Made by a program: the position numbers and the translations under genes. Positions 1 through 23,439 of a DNA stretch of 64,000 nucleotides are shown here, in pieces. Source of the stretch: Atrina japonica. Its lineage: Eukaryota > Mollusca > Bivalvia > Pterioida > Pinnidae. How positions within the stretch are numbered: position 1 is the first letter of the stretch; each line of letters starts with the position of its first letter. The DNA lies in contig BROG01000533.1 of assembly GCA_030159075.1 (NCBI GenBank), forward strand, positions 62,001-126,000, given 5' to 3'. The notes beneath the pieces were generated by a model, which saw nothing but the letters and a program-made list of their open reading frames with translations, had not been told where the DNA came from and made no database searches.

Positions 1-312
1 AGTTTAATAGTCTTCTCACATTTTTTTCAAACATTTTTATGATTATGGAGGACCATGTAGTATAGTTTGCATCAATAGAAACTGAAACAGCTAAAAACGT
101 GTGATTGCGAAACGATATACGATAGCAATTTTCAAACACCGGCGGTACCTGCTAACGACTGACCAGTTTCATTAATGGCCGTAACTTTGCCCGTAAACGT
201 GGACGTGACTTTAGATGTAACACGAGTTACAATGGTATTTTTGTGTGCATAGTTTCACTTTCACTAAAGGTTGTAAACTTTCGCTTACATGTTCACATAC
301 ACGTTGTTATAG

Positions 313-533
313 TTGTACCATGGTAAAGTGGCACATCCGGGTAGAGTTAAAAACAAAAACGATACTACAAATAGGTTGTACAGGTAAAACATAATTGCCT
401 TGCACGGACTCCATGCGTTACTGAATCTCTAAAACTTTTGTGACGACAAGTGGCCTGTCAACCCTGTTCTGATTTGATTTGGAGTCGTTGTGTTTGTAAA
501 CATGTGCCAATTTAGCTTGGTAGACCTGTACAT
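313..533 (-). mobile_element. MITE, family with TIR GTCTACCAAGGTAAA, copy 1
   Basis: Ends are TACCATGGTAAAGTGGCAC and, inverted, GTGCCAATTTAGCTTGGTAG. The interior shares GACGACAAGTGGCCTGTCA and CTCCATGCGTTA with the copy at 36292 in the opposite orientation. Confidence 0.7.
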
Positions 534-747
534 GTGATATTAGTAGTACTTAGCAGCAGACGTAAACTCAGACGTAAGTTTATACGTAAGAATAAATATG
601 TTACCTTTGGTTAAACTTACTTTCGACGTAAGTTTCGACTACGTCTACGACTACATGGAGAGCCACGACCTTTGGTGAAACTGGCCCCAAAGCAGCTATC
701 ATTTTTGACAGTCAAATACCGTATGCCTCTTTAAACAAGTGGTTAGT

Positions 748-748
<1 letters not shown>

Positions 749-827
<79 letters not shown>
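749..827. repeat. (CA)n microsatellite
   Basis: About 39 uninterrupted AC units. Confidence 0.97.
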
Positions 828-829
<2 letters not shown>

Positions 830-1158
830 TAAACGAAGTGTTGATTTGGAAGAAAAGTTACAGACAATATACATAAAATACAAAACCGAGTATTTAGACA
901 GCATAATAATCAATGCACAGGTTTTTGTTGTTGTTAATGTATCGATCTGTAAACAGGAACCCAAGACCCAACCTTTCAAAATCTGAACAATTACCCGGTC
1001 TCCTTGAGGCTGGGTTTTGGGAGGTTCAGCTGCATGTATATATCACTTAATTAAATTGAATTTTTCAAATGATGTATCTAAATTGAAATCCTCATTTTCG
1101 TTATCATTTTTTACGGTTAAGTAGAAGGCTCAATTTTATGGATTTATTTGATATTTAC

Positions 1159-11594
<10,436 letters not shown>

Positions 11595-12648
11595 CTTCAA
11601 AGTAAAAGAAAAGAAAACATTTTAAATAGTATTAAAACATAAGACAAATAATAACAATGAACAAATAAAATAATATTGTAATACCATTCATTCTTGCATT
11701 TCACAATAACTGTACGGAAAGATGACAAAATGTCAAGTGAACGACAGAAATCCCAAACTGATTATTATATATGCATTTACATAGCCATTGAATTGTACAA
11801 TGCTAAGTTGATGAAATGATAAAGAGAGTCACAAAGAGTAGGTTCAATTGACCAAATATAAAAAGCATACAGAAATGTATTTCCGCGGATATAAGAATAC
11901 ACAATACCAATGCGCATTCAGCATAAAAATTATTTGTATTTACATAGAAAGTAAACATCCGTTTGTATATCCATGTTCCAAAAACAATATATAAGTTACA
12001 CGAAAAAAAATGATTAAACAAAACGTGTAAACATTTGCTCCTCAACATATAAAGATAAATATCTATGTTTTACATTGTCATAAAAGGATGTTATCAATAA
12101 AAAGACCGGTTCCGTATATGAGATATTCTTTTCAAATTCTTTTTCTTTTACTTCAAATATATAATACTCAGCACAAATACAACCAACCACCAATACTTAC
12201 TTTCTGATGAATCTTGATTGGTGTAATTTAAGCCTGTTATTTAGCAGTTTCCAAGTCAATTTTTGCTTTTGTTGAGCAGGATTGAGTTTTTTTTTGTCAA
12301 CGTCACACAACAGTGCCCACATTTACATTCAGACACCCACAAGGAAAGATGATGGTGCAGAACGTTTGACAAATACATCCAAACATAGAATCTAAAAACT
12401 GAAAACTATGAAATACTGGCAGGTCACCTACAATCCAAACTCCTGTGACCATTAGAAAAGGGAAAGGAACAATTATTTTGGTATATATAGAGTAACCACT
12501 GTAAAAATGTCTATCTTAGCTTTAGAAGAATTTAGAATTTAAAAAAAAGAAATAACAAGACTCTTATAAACTTATAAACCCCAGTAAGGCTCTAGAACCA
12601 ATCATTTTAAACTCGTAGACTCTGGTGACTTATTATTCTTAAACCGTT

Positions 12649-13022
12649 TTAAAGCGATATGAGCTGTCGTAAGTGAAAAATTTTTAAATGCCCATTTTAT
12701 GTGATATTCTATCTCATATATACTCCAAAGAGACCATCCGGTGGTTAGAATAATAAATGCATGTGTAAAATTGCAACAATCTTGTCAAAACGTAACCCGT
12801 AATATCAATTATTTTTTGTCCGCCATACTTTGAGCATTGCAAATTAACTTACGGTAATTTTTACGAAGATTACCGAGTGACCAATAAACACGTGCTATTT
12901 GCAGTTAATATAATTCTATTCTTATTACTCATTGCGTTTATTTTCGTACGTTATCATTTCATACCGAAATCAGGCAAAGTTTGTTCTTTTCGTCGTTTCA
13001 AAACATTCGTTTCTAAAATTGT
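12649..13022 (+). repeat. 374-bp dispersed direct repeat, copy 1
   Basis: From TAAAGCGATATGAGCTGTCG to CATTCGTTTCTAAAAT. It matches 63504-63877 over its full length with scattered substitutions. A short open frame inside (HVLFAVNI, HFIPKSGKV) is conserved in both copies but is not recognised as a gene. Confidence 0.75.
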
Positions 13023-13180
13023 ATTATTTTACATAATACATGAACTTTCCAAAAAAAATCACATCCTGTACTTTAAAAATCGACCGACTTTAACATGATA
13101 GTCCGAGCGCGTAAAGGACCGAGATCCCCTGACCGAATTACATTGTATGAAAATATTACAAAAATGATTAAAATCACAGC

Positions 13181-13334
<154 letters not shown>

Positions 13335-13944
13335 ACAACTACATGTATAGTTTGTTTAGATTATTTATTTGTATGTGTGTTCACATTTTATGAATTAGTC
13401 CAAGAAATTAAAATAACATTTTATATTGCCAATACAAATAAAAGGAAAAAAAAATTAAAGAGTAAATTACCTTTTTTTGAATATTTAAGGCCGGTACCCA
13501 TTTCAGCTATGAAGAGTTGAAAGTCTCTAATTTATTTGACCTTTGGAAGATTTCTTTATATGTTAGGTAATTGGATTTCAAAATATTTATGCATGCATTA
13601 GTTGAAAGTTGATTTATATCGTATTTACATTATAAATATAAAATTTTATATTAAGTATAATTAGATTATGTACAGTACATGTTGATGAATAAGGTCCATG
13701 TAAGAAATACTGCTTGTTTAGATGGAGAAAAAAGTGAGTACTGGGCAAAATGTCCTCTATTTTGGAAATGATAAAACCACAATGAATGTATCATACTTTC
13801 TACAAAAGACATTCTTTACTGATCATTTCATATTTTGGGTGTCTAAAATACTTCATTATTGAACTGATAACACCATTATATTCTAAAATGTTTGTTTGAC
13901 TATCTAAAGTTTCTTTGAAATTGTTATATGAGTAGAATTCACCA

Positions 13945-16370
13945 CTTTTATTTAGAAGGTCATACAACCGACCCTACATACATGATGTCACTTTTTCATC
14001 TCTTTTACCTTACGTTAACAAAAAATTGGGTCTTCATCACATTCGCAGCAAACTTTATTCTGTTCCTTTCACAAATCTCAATAAACTTTTTCAAGAAGCA
14101 AGAATGAATCCCTACACGGATTCTTCAACCCCAGAATACATACTGAACTCCATTATAATGGACATCGCTTATCACAGACTGTTTAAGCCTGCACGCGTCA
14201 CAAACGATGACTGTTCTGAACAGAAACGTCTTTTTCTTAAACTTAAATTCACAAATAAAGGCATAGACGCTTTAAACATTGGCAATGTTCTAAATCACAA
14301 AAAGTTCAGTCCTGTATTCTACCATATTTTTAACTGAAGACTACGCCTTGCATTTCATACAGCTATACACCTAGCATCGCATCCAAGCTATTCAATTACA
14401 AACAGGTTTTCCAGTGCCTAGACATCAACCATCTTCTACACAACACTGTCACATGTTCATGTGCTTCATCTCCTTTCAAATACAATACTATCGGGCATGT
14501 CATTACCGGCGACGTTTCTATTGTTGAAAATGAAAGCCTCAAAAATCTTATTTTAAGGGGCCCTAAATACCGGGAAGCCCGTTCCTTTAACTGACGTAAG
14601 AATTTCAGTTTAGTTATGGATTCTGTCGAAGATTATGCCAGACGATGGGCCAAACATGAAGACGTAGAACCAGACACTTTGTCTGAATGTCTGAAAGCCA
14701 TACGATGGTTGATAAAATCTCGTATTCAATAACTTGAAGGGACTATGAAAACACGTTATCCCTCTGTATTTAATGATCCAGAAGTAGTAACTGAACTGGA
14801 TAGGTTACATGACCAATATGTACTGGTACCAGCAGACAAAGTCTCAAATAATATAGTTTTTATTTGTAAGGCACATTACTTTAATTGTTTATTAGAAGAA
14901 CTTGGGTTTAATACGAATTCTGGAAATCCTACATACCCACGTAGCTCACTTTCAAAGGACGAGATCCTTCAAAATCACGTGTCCGTATTACGCTCATTTG
15001 ATATACCTACAACGGATACCGATTTCGAGCTACCACATTTATACTGGATACCTAAACTTCATAAAACACCATATAAGCAAAGATACATAGCAGGATCCAG
15101 CAAATGTTCTACCAAACCTTTATCTTTACTCCTTACCAAGATATTGACAGCCATTAAGAGAAACTTCAACAATACTGTACAGTTGCTTATTCCAGAAGCG
15201 GTGTAAATCAGATGTGGATACTTAAAAATTCTAAACAGCTTTTAGAAAATTTGAAGGCACACAATTTTTCTCGAATTCACAGTATCAAAACTTATGACTT
15301 CTCTACTCTTTACACTACTATTCCACATAAAAAAATTAAAAGAAAGACTTTTCAGCATCATAGACAACTGCTTTTTCACTAAATACTCAGGATACTTATT
15401 TCGTCAAACACCACTCTGATTCTACACATAAATATACTAAAGTTGATATAAAAAAAAACATGCTGGAATTTCTGATAGACAATATATTTGTAATGTTCGG
15501 AGACGTGGTCTTTCAACAAACTGTCGGCATTCCTATGGGAACCAATTGTGTTCCTTTATTGGCCGACCTGTTCCTTTATTCATACGAAGCAGACTTCATT
15601 CAGAAACTGCTGAATCAAAAGAAGAAAAAGTTAGCGGTGTCCTTTAATTTGACATTTAGATATATCGACGACGTTTTGTCAATTAATAATGACAATTTTC
15701 ATACATATGTCAATGCGATATATCCCAGCGAACTAGAAATTAAAGATACAACAGAATCAAGCACACACGCTTCATACTTAGACATTTTACTTAATATAAA
15801 CACAGACGGGAAATTAGCAACTAAGCTATACGATAAACGCGACGATTTCGGCTTTCCCATCGTAAATTTTCCACATTTAAGTAGTAATATCCCTCAGTCA
15901 CCCGCATATGGAGTTTATATTTCACAAATGATCCGATATGCCAGGGCGTGCACAACATATGAAGATTTCATATACAGAGGTAAACTACTCACTGACAAAT
16001 TATTGACACAGGGATATCGAAAACCGCGTTTAATGTCAACGTTCCGCAAATTTTACGGTCGGTATAATAGTCTTGTTTGCGACTACTCTGTTTCACTAAG
16101 TGAAATGTTGAGTTGCCTTTTCGTTGGCGGTTGTTGACACGTCTGTACCGATTGTGACGAGGATACACTCCTCACTTGTTTCATTGGACTTGACTGTGGA
16201 CTCACGGCGGGTGTGACCGGTCGACAGGGGATGCTTACTCCTCCATGGCACCTGATCCCACCTCTTGGTTTCCAGAGGTCCGTGTTTGTCCATTTTTACC
16301 GGATTTGTATCTATGTCCTGGACATTCTATTGATTTATACTTTGGTATCTGAAATTTTTATATTACATAT
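13945..16370 (+). mobile_element. Penelope-like retroelement, longest copy, reverse transcriptase broken
   Basis: This is the most complete copy of a retroelement present many times in the window. Coding matter runs from about 13950 (HDVTFSSLL) through KRLFLKLKFTNKGID, CSCASSPFKY, a DKG-like box VPADKVSNN, LYWIPKLHK, KTYDFSTLYTTIP, GIPMGTNC and FRYIDDVLS to a stop at 16135-16137, followed by a conserved 3' tail of about 230 bp ending ATACTTTGGTATCTG. The IPKLHK box, PMG motif and YIDD place it with Penelope-like reverse transcriptases by my reading. Lesions seen are frameshifts near 14290-14335, 15180 and 15340, and stops TGA at 14592 and TAA at 14730. The C-terminal 225 codons (15460-16137) remain open. 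I could not identify a GIY-YIG endonuclease. The copy is inactive. Confidence 0.82.
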
Positions 16371-16474
16371 ATTCTCAATAAACCATTGTTTTAGATAAAT
16401 ATTTTCATTATCTATTTCAATGTTACCATTTTTCCATAGTGGAATCCTTGCAAATTTCAATTCTGTACTATCCT

Positions 16475-16715
16475 TTAGCTGCAATTTTCTCCATGCAATA
16501 AGAGTGTCTTTCCAAAAATCATTTTAAGATGTACAATAGTATCATTTAGCCGTGTCAAACCACATTGTAATATAAACATAATATTGATAGATTGTAGAAT
16601 CAGTTTTTGCCAGATATCTTCCGTATTCATAATTCGCCTTATCCACGTAAGCTTTAGTGCTTTTATATATGCTTCTAGATTTATCATGTTTAAACCTCCG
16701 TTTGAATAATTAAAG
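16475..16715 (-). mobile_element. LINE reverse transcriptase C-terminal fragment
   Basis: The minus strand reads GGLNMINLEAYIKALKLTW then IRRIMN, a pattern typical of the end of L1/Tx1-type LINE ORF2 (GGL-N, then LK-TWIRR). About 70 codons stay open. It abuts the repeat at 16718-17200 and follows the end of the long Penelope-like copy. Confidence 0.65.
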
Positions 16716-16717
16716 CT

Positions 16718-17200
16718 GAACTAGGACGATAAAAAGCCTTTGAACTTTGAATCAAAAAATGTGTTTAAAAATGTTTTGAAACATTCCCACTTCATTTCTC
16801 CACACAGCAGACATAATTGTAATTGTTTTAACCGGAAAACAAGTCCCACAACAGGTATAAATGGCGGATTAGTTATATATTAGTCGTCAATATATATCTG
16901 TACTCGCGAGGCGGAACGTGCGAAATCCCAGAGGCCGAAGTAAACTCACGTCGGACACTTACCTGTATTTCTCAACAACAACAACAACAACAACAAAAAC
17001 AACATATGTGCCTCGAGTGAAGTTTCCTACAACGTACAAATAGCAACAAACTTAGAATATTTAGTTCAATCATATCATAAATCCATAAGTTATTCCATTA
17101 CACTAAATATCAAGAACCTCCAAAAACAAAGTGATCTACTTCCTACTCTCATTCTGCCAAGAGCCATGTTTTTTCTTCTGGTAAACAGCGAGGTGTTCCG
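16718..17200 (-). repeat. Dispersed repeat X, copy 1 (inverted relative to copy 2)
   Basis: The minus strand reads ACACCTCGCTGTTTACCAG, GTAGATCACTTTGTTT, CAGGTAAGTGTCCGACG and GAAGTGGGAATGTTTCAAAA, the same order as at 44565-45040. This copy carries an inserted (ACA)n tract at 16975-17003. Confidence 0.65.
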
Positions 17201-17689
17201 AAAAACCGGAAGAAGCTTTTGAGAACGTATAAACGATTTTTCATACTAAAATTTAAAAGCACAATAGACATATCTACATATGTTATGTCTGACATTGAAG
17301 TAAACGAATCCCGTGTTCGATTCCCGGTAATGGGTCATAATTTTAAAAATGGTATTGACTGTTCCTTCGCCAAACGCTCGGCATACGTTTTGAAAGTCAC
17401 AGCTCTTTCCAATAAGACTTAAAAGCATGACACGTAAAAGAACCTTCACTGCATTGATTCAGTCCATAGCACAGTTTAAAAGTTGTGACACTTCATCTAA
17501 AGCTGATGACATCTCTATATCATTGAATAAAATCTTGACGGGATCTGAAACAGCAAACAAATAAACAAATAAAGTTAATGAAAACCCAGAAAAACCTCAA
17601 CAAAATTCCAATTTTGACATAAGTTTAAAACTATTTCAAGATTCTGAGACCATTTCCATAAGATTTAATTTTGCAATATGTAAGATTTG

Positions 17690-18110
17690 GATTAGATATG
17701 GCGCGTTCAACATATGAACATTTCATAAACAGATGTAAACTACTCACTGACAAATCATTGACACAGGGATATCGAAAACCGCGTTTGATGTCAACGTTCC
17801 GCAGATTTTACGGTAGGTACAATAAGCTTGTCTGCGATTACTCTGTTTCACTTGGTGGAATGTTGAGTTGCCTTTTCGTTGGCAGTTGTTGAGACGTTTG
17901 TACCAATTGTGACGTGGATTCGTTCCTCACCCATTTCATTTGGACTTGACTGTGGACTCACGCCGGGTGTGACCGGTCGACAAGGGATGCTTACTCCTCC
18001 ATGGCATCTGATCCCACTTCTTGGTTTCCAGAGGTCCGTATTTGTCCATTTTACCAGATTTGTATTTATATCCTGGACATCTTAAATATTTATACTTTGG
18101 TATGTTTTAT
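17690..18110 (+). mobile_element. Penelope-like element, 5'-truncated copy
   Basis: Keeps the last RT codons (GYRKPRLMSTFRRFYGRYN) and the full 3' tail ending ATACTTTGGTATG. It is one of the better preserved tails. Confidence 0.8.
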
Positions 18111-18644
18111 GTTTTATATTGTTTTATCAATAAATACAAATCTAGATTAACGATACAATTTATTTGTGACATGACATCATTTGATATTCAATGATGATGG
18201 AATTATTTGGCCTTGTATGATAACACTTTCTCTTTCGGAAATGTACAGTTCTATTAAGATAGAGTTCAACTAATGAGATCTTATTGACAGAAATAATCGT
18301 CTTGAGTGTTTATTGTTGATTTTCTTTTGTAAATTCATCATTTTCGTAAACAAATTACCTATATACATTGACACCCTGTCGAAAAAATAATCACCATATG
18401 TTATAAACTGTCAAATGCATTTTTTTCAATTAGAAGTTGTTACTAATCCATAACTTCGTTTTTAAATGTTTTCTGCTTTAATTTATAACTTTAATATAAA
18501 TGTATTGTATTAATAGAATACATTTTAAGACATTTTACTAAATAAACAAAACGCACGCAGTTTTTATATTTTCATAATCTTTTGGTAAATAATAGGCTAC
18601 ATAGACAGACTTAAGCAAATTATTTTAACAAAACACATACAAAG

Positions 18645-19030
18645 TTAGGTTTTTAAAACTATTCTAAATTTAATCGCTTTTCTTTTGATTTTAAACAGTG
18701 TCATTGATAGCGGATACATATTATATCTCACTTCAAATCATAAAACGAAGTAAGAAAGAAAGAGAAGTTATACAACGTCAGTTTTGGGACGACTGGAATC
18801 TGTTCTTAAGAAACTGGATTCAATTTCATTGTCAATCGTCACGATATCTGTCAAAACAACACAACGAGTATAAATATCTGTTTTACCATAATTGGACCAT
18901 TTCAGTTGTTTTATTTCTTCGGTTTTACCAAATACAATCCAGTATATATAAATTCGCATTTAACATCACGTTACAAAGAATTATCTTTGATGTGTGTTTA
19001 GAATGCTCTGCTGGAATGCTGATTTTCATT
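18645..19030 (+). repeat. Dispersed direct duplication, segment 1a
   Basis: GATAGCGGATACATATTATA through GAATGCTCTGCTGGAATG matches 25975-26290 in the same orientation. A 135-codon open frame (18698-19105) exists only in this copy and is not conserved in the other, so I do not call a gene. Confidence 0.65.
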
Positions 19031-19120
19031 ATTGTTGGTGACCAGTTAAGACTGTGTTCACATATGTATCCTGGACATATTGAACATCTGTGCTGTGGTA
19101 TCTGAGAATTTTATTTTATT
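19030..19120 (+). mobile_element. Penelope-like element tail remnant
   Basis: Only the end of the 3' tail is recognisable (TATCCTGGACAT then TGTGGTATCTGAGAATTTT), attached to the repeated segment 18645-19030. Confidence 0.5.
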
Positions 19121-19127
19121 TATTTTT

Positions 19128-19300
19128 TTACCTGGACCAGGTTGTATCTAAGATGCATTCGATTTAATGAAGCATTAAGCCTAACGTTTCATTAAATTCT
19201 TAATGATTCATTTGTAAATTGACACACATTAAAAGTCGTTTTATAAAACCGTCCTTTAAATCTTCATTAGCTAATGTGTCATTTAATCTGGAAGTGTCGT
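19128..19300 (+). mobile_element. Short dispersed repeat (TTAATG-rich MITE-like), copy 1
   Basis: Starts ACCTGGACCAGGTTGTAT and continues in TTTAATGAAGCATTAAG-type motifs; an inverted relative lies at 21690-21856. Confidence 0.45.
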
Positions 19301-19832
19301 CACAATGCATGATACAATGCACAGCGCACTCCACATAACGTGAATTAAAAAATCATTATGAAAATTATATACATGTATTTTTCTTATTAAATCCAAAGAC
19401 CAGCGGTGTTAGATATATATAATACAAAGATTATTTTAAGTCCAACATAATACCAAATGTGGGTAACGAAATTTAGCGGATTCGATTGAAATATGTTTGA
19501 AAAACAGGACTAAGTTGACGTATATATATTTTATATAAATACTTACAAATAGTGACATTTTCGCTTAAGATTTTATTCAAGCGCACAAATTCTACAATAC
19601 GACCTTGCACAGTAAGTCAAAATAGCATCTACCTTTAGATTTCTTTCGCTGAAAAAATATCAAAGAAATCTGGACTAAACACTATATATACTTGATTTGT
19701 GTATCCGAACATACTCATTGAAACAAGTAACATTAGTTTCACCGAAACTTTTCATTATGAACCACAAAATTACTGCAGATTTATTTTGACACCAAATATT
19801 AATGCTATAAACGTAATTTAAATATAGCAAAT

Positions 19833-19834
<2 letters not shown>

Positions 19835-19892
<58 letters not shown>

Positions 19893-19911
19893 GTCTCTGT
19901 CTCTGTGTCTG

Positions 19912-20005
<94 letters not shown>
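19835..20005. repeat. (CT)n microsatellite
   Basis: About 170 bp, interrupted by CTGTCTGTCTCTGTC. Confidence 0.97.
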
Positions 20006-20008
<3 letters not shown>

Positions 20009-20340
20009 GATCCCTCGAAGTTCATAAAAATGGCCAATGATTCAGATGTCCTTAGTAGCGGCAAACATGATCTACATTAATTAATTAAACATTCTGGTGA
20101 TACTGCGGTATCCCTCTGCCAAAATGAAATGTTCTGCAGATGATGTACAATGATCCATATGTAGTGATTGATCTATTAAATACATTAGAGAGGATAAATG
20201 TATGTCCGAAAGGAACAGCTGGAATATCAGATGTCTCCCTCCTGATACGTAAAATTGTATATTTTTCTGGAAAGGACAATCCCAATCACCTAGCATTTGT
20301 CATCTTTATCAATAGGTTGTATATGATGCTGAAATTTACA

Positions 20341-20535
20341 AAGCGGGAGGGGTGCTCCGTTTTCCGAGTGATTAGACCATTGTGCTTTAAACCATGATGT
20401 CTCTTACCTCTGTTAAGCGCAGGTTCGAACCCCACTGAAACCATAGCTGAATTTGTGGGAAATTTTGCTTGCTAACTGTGGAAAAATGTATCTTCCAGGG
20501 TAAATTGTAATCAGGTTCTTTCATCCACCACAATA
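20341..20535 (+). mobile_element. SINE family A, diverged copy
   Basis: tRNA-like head with GAGTGATTAGACCATTGTGC and the B-box-like GCAGGTTCGAACCCC, then the body GGAAATTTTGCTTGC. Confidence 0.6.
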
Positions 20536-20705
20536 GATATATTTATAATTGAAACAATCAAAATTTTGAATTCTTATCTCGTAATAATGCCTGTTTATTT
20601 TTATGTGATTTAATTTTACCTCATCCAGCTTTCATATGAAAAAAAAAAATAAACATTAGCCTATTGTGTTTAAAACGAGATCTACATAATCTATGCCTTA
20701 TCAAT

Positions 20706-20985
20706 ATAAAAAAATCTCAGATACCAAAGTATAAATCAATAGAATGTCCAGGACATAGATACAAATCCGGTAAAAATGGACAAACACGGATCTCTGGAAA
20801 CCAAGAGGTGGGATCAGGTGCCATGGAGGAGTAAGCATCCTCTGTCGACCGGTCACACCCGGCGTGAGTCCACAGTCAAGTCCAATGAAATACGTGAGGA
20901 GTGAATCCTCGTCACAATTGGTACAGACGTCTCAACAACCGCCAACGAAAAGGCAACTCAACATTTCACTTCGTGAAACAAACGA
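20706..20985 (-). mobile_element. Penelope-like element 3' tail, minus strand
   Basis: The complete tail is in reverse orientation, from CTCAGATACCAAAGTATAAA to AACATTTCACTTCGTGAAAC, the latter being the end of the RT reading frame. Confidence 0.8.
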
Positions 20986-21354
20986 TATATAAAGTTTACA
21001 CACAAAAGTAAGTCCCATGGCCATACAAAATAAAACTTGTCAATTCTCCAAATAAGCAGTAGTGGCCTCTAGATTTCTATATAAGCCCTTAAAATATATC
21101 ATCCGTAGAGTCTGAGATCTCCAGATTTACTTAGATACACAATATTAAACTTCTTAATTATTTTAGGAGGGCTAAAAATTGGGTTTGATTTTAGGTATAT
21201 TTATTTATTCATACATTTATTTTATTATTTATTCATTTTATTCACCGGGCTCACCCTTTTCTCAAAAGCAACTCCGATAAATACCGTATTGGACTACGGT
21301 CAACAACAAAAAAGCAAACTTTAGTACTGTAAGCATTTTCTCCAGCATTTTCTA

Positions 21355-21625
21355 GTACACTAAATAGTGCTGTAACGCAAGAAATGACGTCTCAGTGTGT
21401 AAATAAATATGTCGCATCAGAATGGTGTGAACTTGTCTTAGATGCATGCATAGTTAATATAGCGGTAAATATATATGGTTTTATGTTCTGTTACACTTAA
21501 TAGTTTTGTGACGCAAGAAATGACGTCACATTTCAGTGTGTAAGCAAATATGTCGCATCAGAATGGTGTAAGCTTGTCTTAGATGCATGTATAGTTAATA
21601 AAGTGGTAAATATAGATGGTTCATG
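21355..21625. repeat. Two-copy tandem repeat, 135-bp period
   Basis: ACGCAAGAAATGACGTC recurs 135 bp apart (about 21376 and 21511), with GTCGCATCAGAATGGTGT and CTTAGATGCATG in both units. Confidence 0.75.
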
Positions 21626-21689
21626 TTTTAATTATTTTGTTTATACTGAGTTTTGATTACTTTATATGGTAAGACTATGTTTAACGGAT

Positions 21690-21856
21690 CCCCTTAGCTT
21701 CATTAAAGTTGGGTAATTCAATGAAGCTTCAATGCGGCTTTAATGAACCGAGCCAGTCATTAACTATTGATACAACAGACTTTAATGACACATTAAATAT
21801 TTTTAGTTTAATGGAGCTTTAATGATTCGTTAAACTTTTATACAACTGGGTCCAGG
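21690..21856 (-). mobile_element. Short dispersed repeat (TTAATG-rich MITE-like), copy 2
   Basis: The minus strand starts TCCTGGACCCAGTTGTATAA and runs through repeated CATTAAAG motifs; counterpart of 19128-19300. Confidence 0.45.
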
Positions 21857-22145
21857 ACCCGAAGTCACCTCTACTTAATACTCAAGCTCAGCTAAAACAC
21901 ACAGAATGTATGCTGCAGCGGGATTTATATTTATGGCAGACAAGAGTAAATAATGACGAATAAAATTGTTCAGTTCAAGAAATTTTAAGAAATATAATAA
22001 ATAATTTACTCAAACGCGTTTCAGCTTTTATGAGAAATTAATGAATTTGACCCAATATTTTTATGTAAAGTCACATCAAGAAGTACAACTATGACACAAC
22101 TATGTAGTAAAAAAGGAAAGATAAAAGTTGAACTTGAGCACGAAC
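21853..22145 (+). repeat. Dispersed direct duplication, segment 1b
   Basis: GAAGTCACCTCTACTTAATA to AAAGTTGAACTTGAGCACG matches 26808-27240, which has an extra insertion of roughly 100 bp. Confidence 0.65.
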
Positions 22146-22199
22146 ACACAGATTATATAATTATTTTTGTTTTTATATTTTTTATACTTTTTACTTAAA

Positions 22200-22214
22200 A
22201 TGTGTGTGTGTGTT

Positions 22215-22245
<31 letters not shown>

Positions 22246-22326
22246 TTATGTGTGTGTGTGTGTGTGTGTGTGTGTGATGAGTTTGAGTTCGGGCACTGAA
22301 TGCATTCTACGCAGTCTCTAATCTTA

Positions 22327-22416
<90 letters not shown>
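22200..22416. repeat. (GT)n and (TA)n microsatellites
   Basis: GT at 22200-22276 and TA at 22331-22416, with 55 bp between. Confidence 0.95.
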
Positions 22417-22844
22417 CACGCAATACATGATTTAAATACTTAGTTAACCTGTGGTCTATCAAATATACATGTGTATATATATAATCAATTATTAAAATTA
22501 TTAATTAGCACTGTGCAAGTCGTGTGTTTATGTTGTCAAACCTAATTTGTGTTATCAAACTTTCGCTTACGAGTTTATTATCGTAATTAATTCATCCCTT
22601 ATCTGGGTATAGGTATGCAAAAGATTTAGCTTTCGAATTGTCATATAGATTTAGCGGATAAAAATCAATTTCATGTTCGATATAAACACTTAGATTAATA
22701 GTTTGTTACATTCATTTTGAAACTGTATTATTAAGTCTGGGTTTTGTAAATAGACAATAAGGGTAGAATAAGAAGACGTACTTATTGCAATATAAACTAA
22801 TGCGCTTTGGAGTTCTGAATTTATCTAACATCATACTATAGACA

Positions 22845-23352
22845 TAGACGGGAAATTAACAATTCAGCTATACCACAAACGCGACTATTTTGGCTTTCCC
22901 ATCATAAATTTTCCACATTTAAGTAGTAATGTCCCACAATCAACTGCATATGGAACTTGTATTTCACAAAGGATCCGATATGTCAAGTATGTTCAACATA
23001 TGAACATTTCATAGTCAGAGGTAAACTACTCATTGACAAATTATTGACAAAGGGATATCGAAAACCGCGTTGGTATAATAGTCTTGTTTTATTCTTTTTC
23101 ATTGAGTGAAATGTTGAGCTGCCTGTTCGATGACGGTTGTTGAGACGTATCAATTGTGATGAGGATTCATTCTACACGTATTACATTTGGCTTTGACTGT
23201 GGACTCACGGCGGATGTGATCGGTCCTCCTCCTCCATGGCACCTGATTCCACTCCTTGATTTCCAGAGGTACATGTTTGTCCGGTTTTCACCAGATTTGT
23301 ATCTATACCCTTGACATCCTAAAGATTTATACTTTGGTATCTGAGATTTTTT
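22845..23352 (+). mobile_element. Penelope-like element, truncated copy
   Basis: Begins with the RT segment ACAGACGGGAAATT-like (here ATAGACGGGAAATTAAC), has small internal deletions around 23070, and ends in the 3' tail at ACTTTGGTATCTGAG. Confidence 0.78.
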
Positions 23353-23439
23353 ACAACATCGTCATCATCATACCAATTATAAGCATTTTACTATCATTCC
23401 AAACCATTTTATTGCCGAATCAGTGAACTCTTTTTAATG

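Noticed and set aside
16213..16398. Open frame in the Penelope-like 3' tail ([18 protein letters not shown])
   Set aside because: The tail is conserved as DNA in many copies but the frame is broken in most.
18698..19105. 135-codon open frame
   Set aside because: The paralogous copy at 25975-26290 is not open, and its end overlaps a Penelope-like tail.
19675..20064. 129-codon open frame with long RERERE run
   Set aside because: It is the translation of the (CT)n tract.
20400..20440. B-box GGTTCGAACCCC as a tRNA gene
   Set aside because: Part of a diverged SINE head, not a foldable tRNA.
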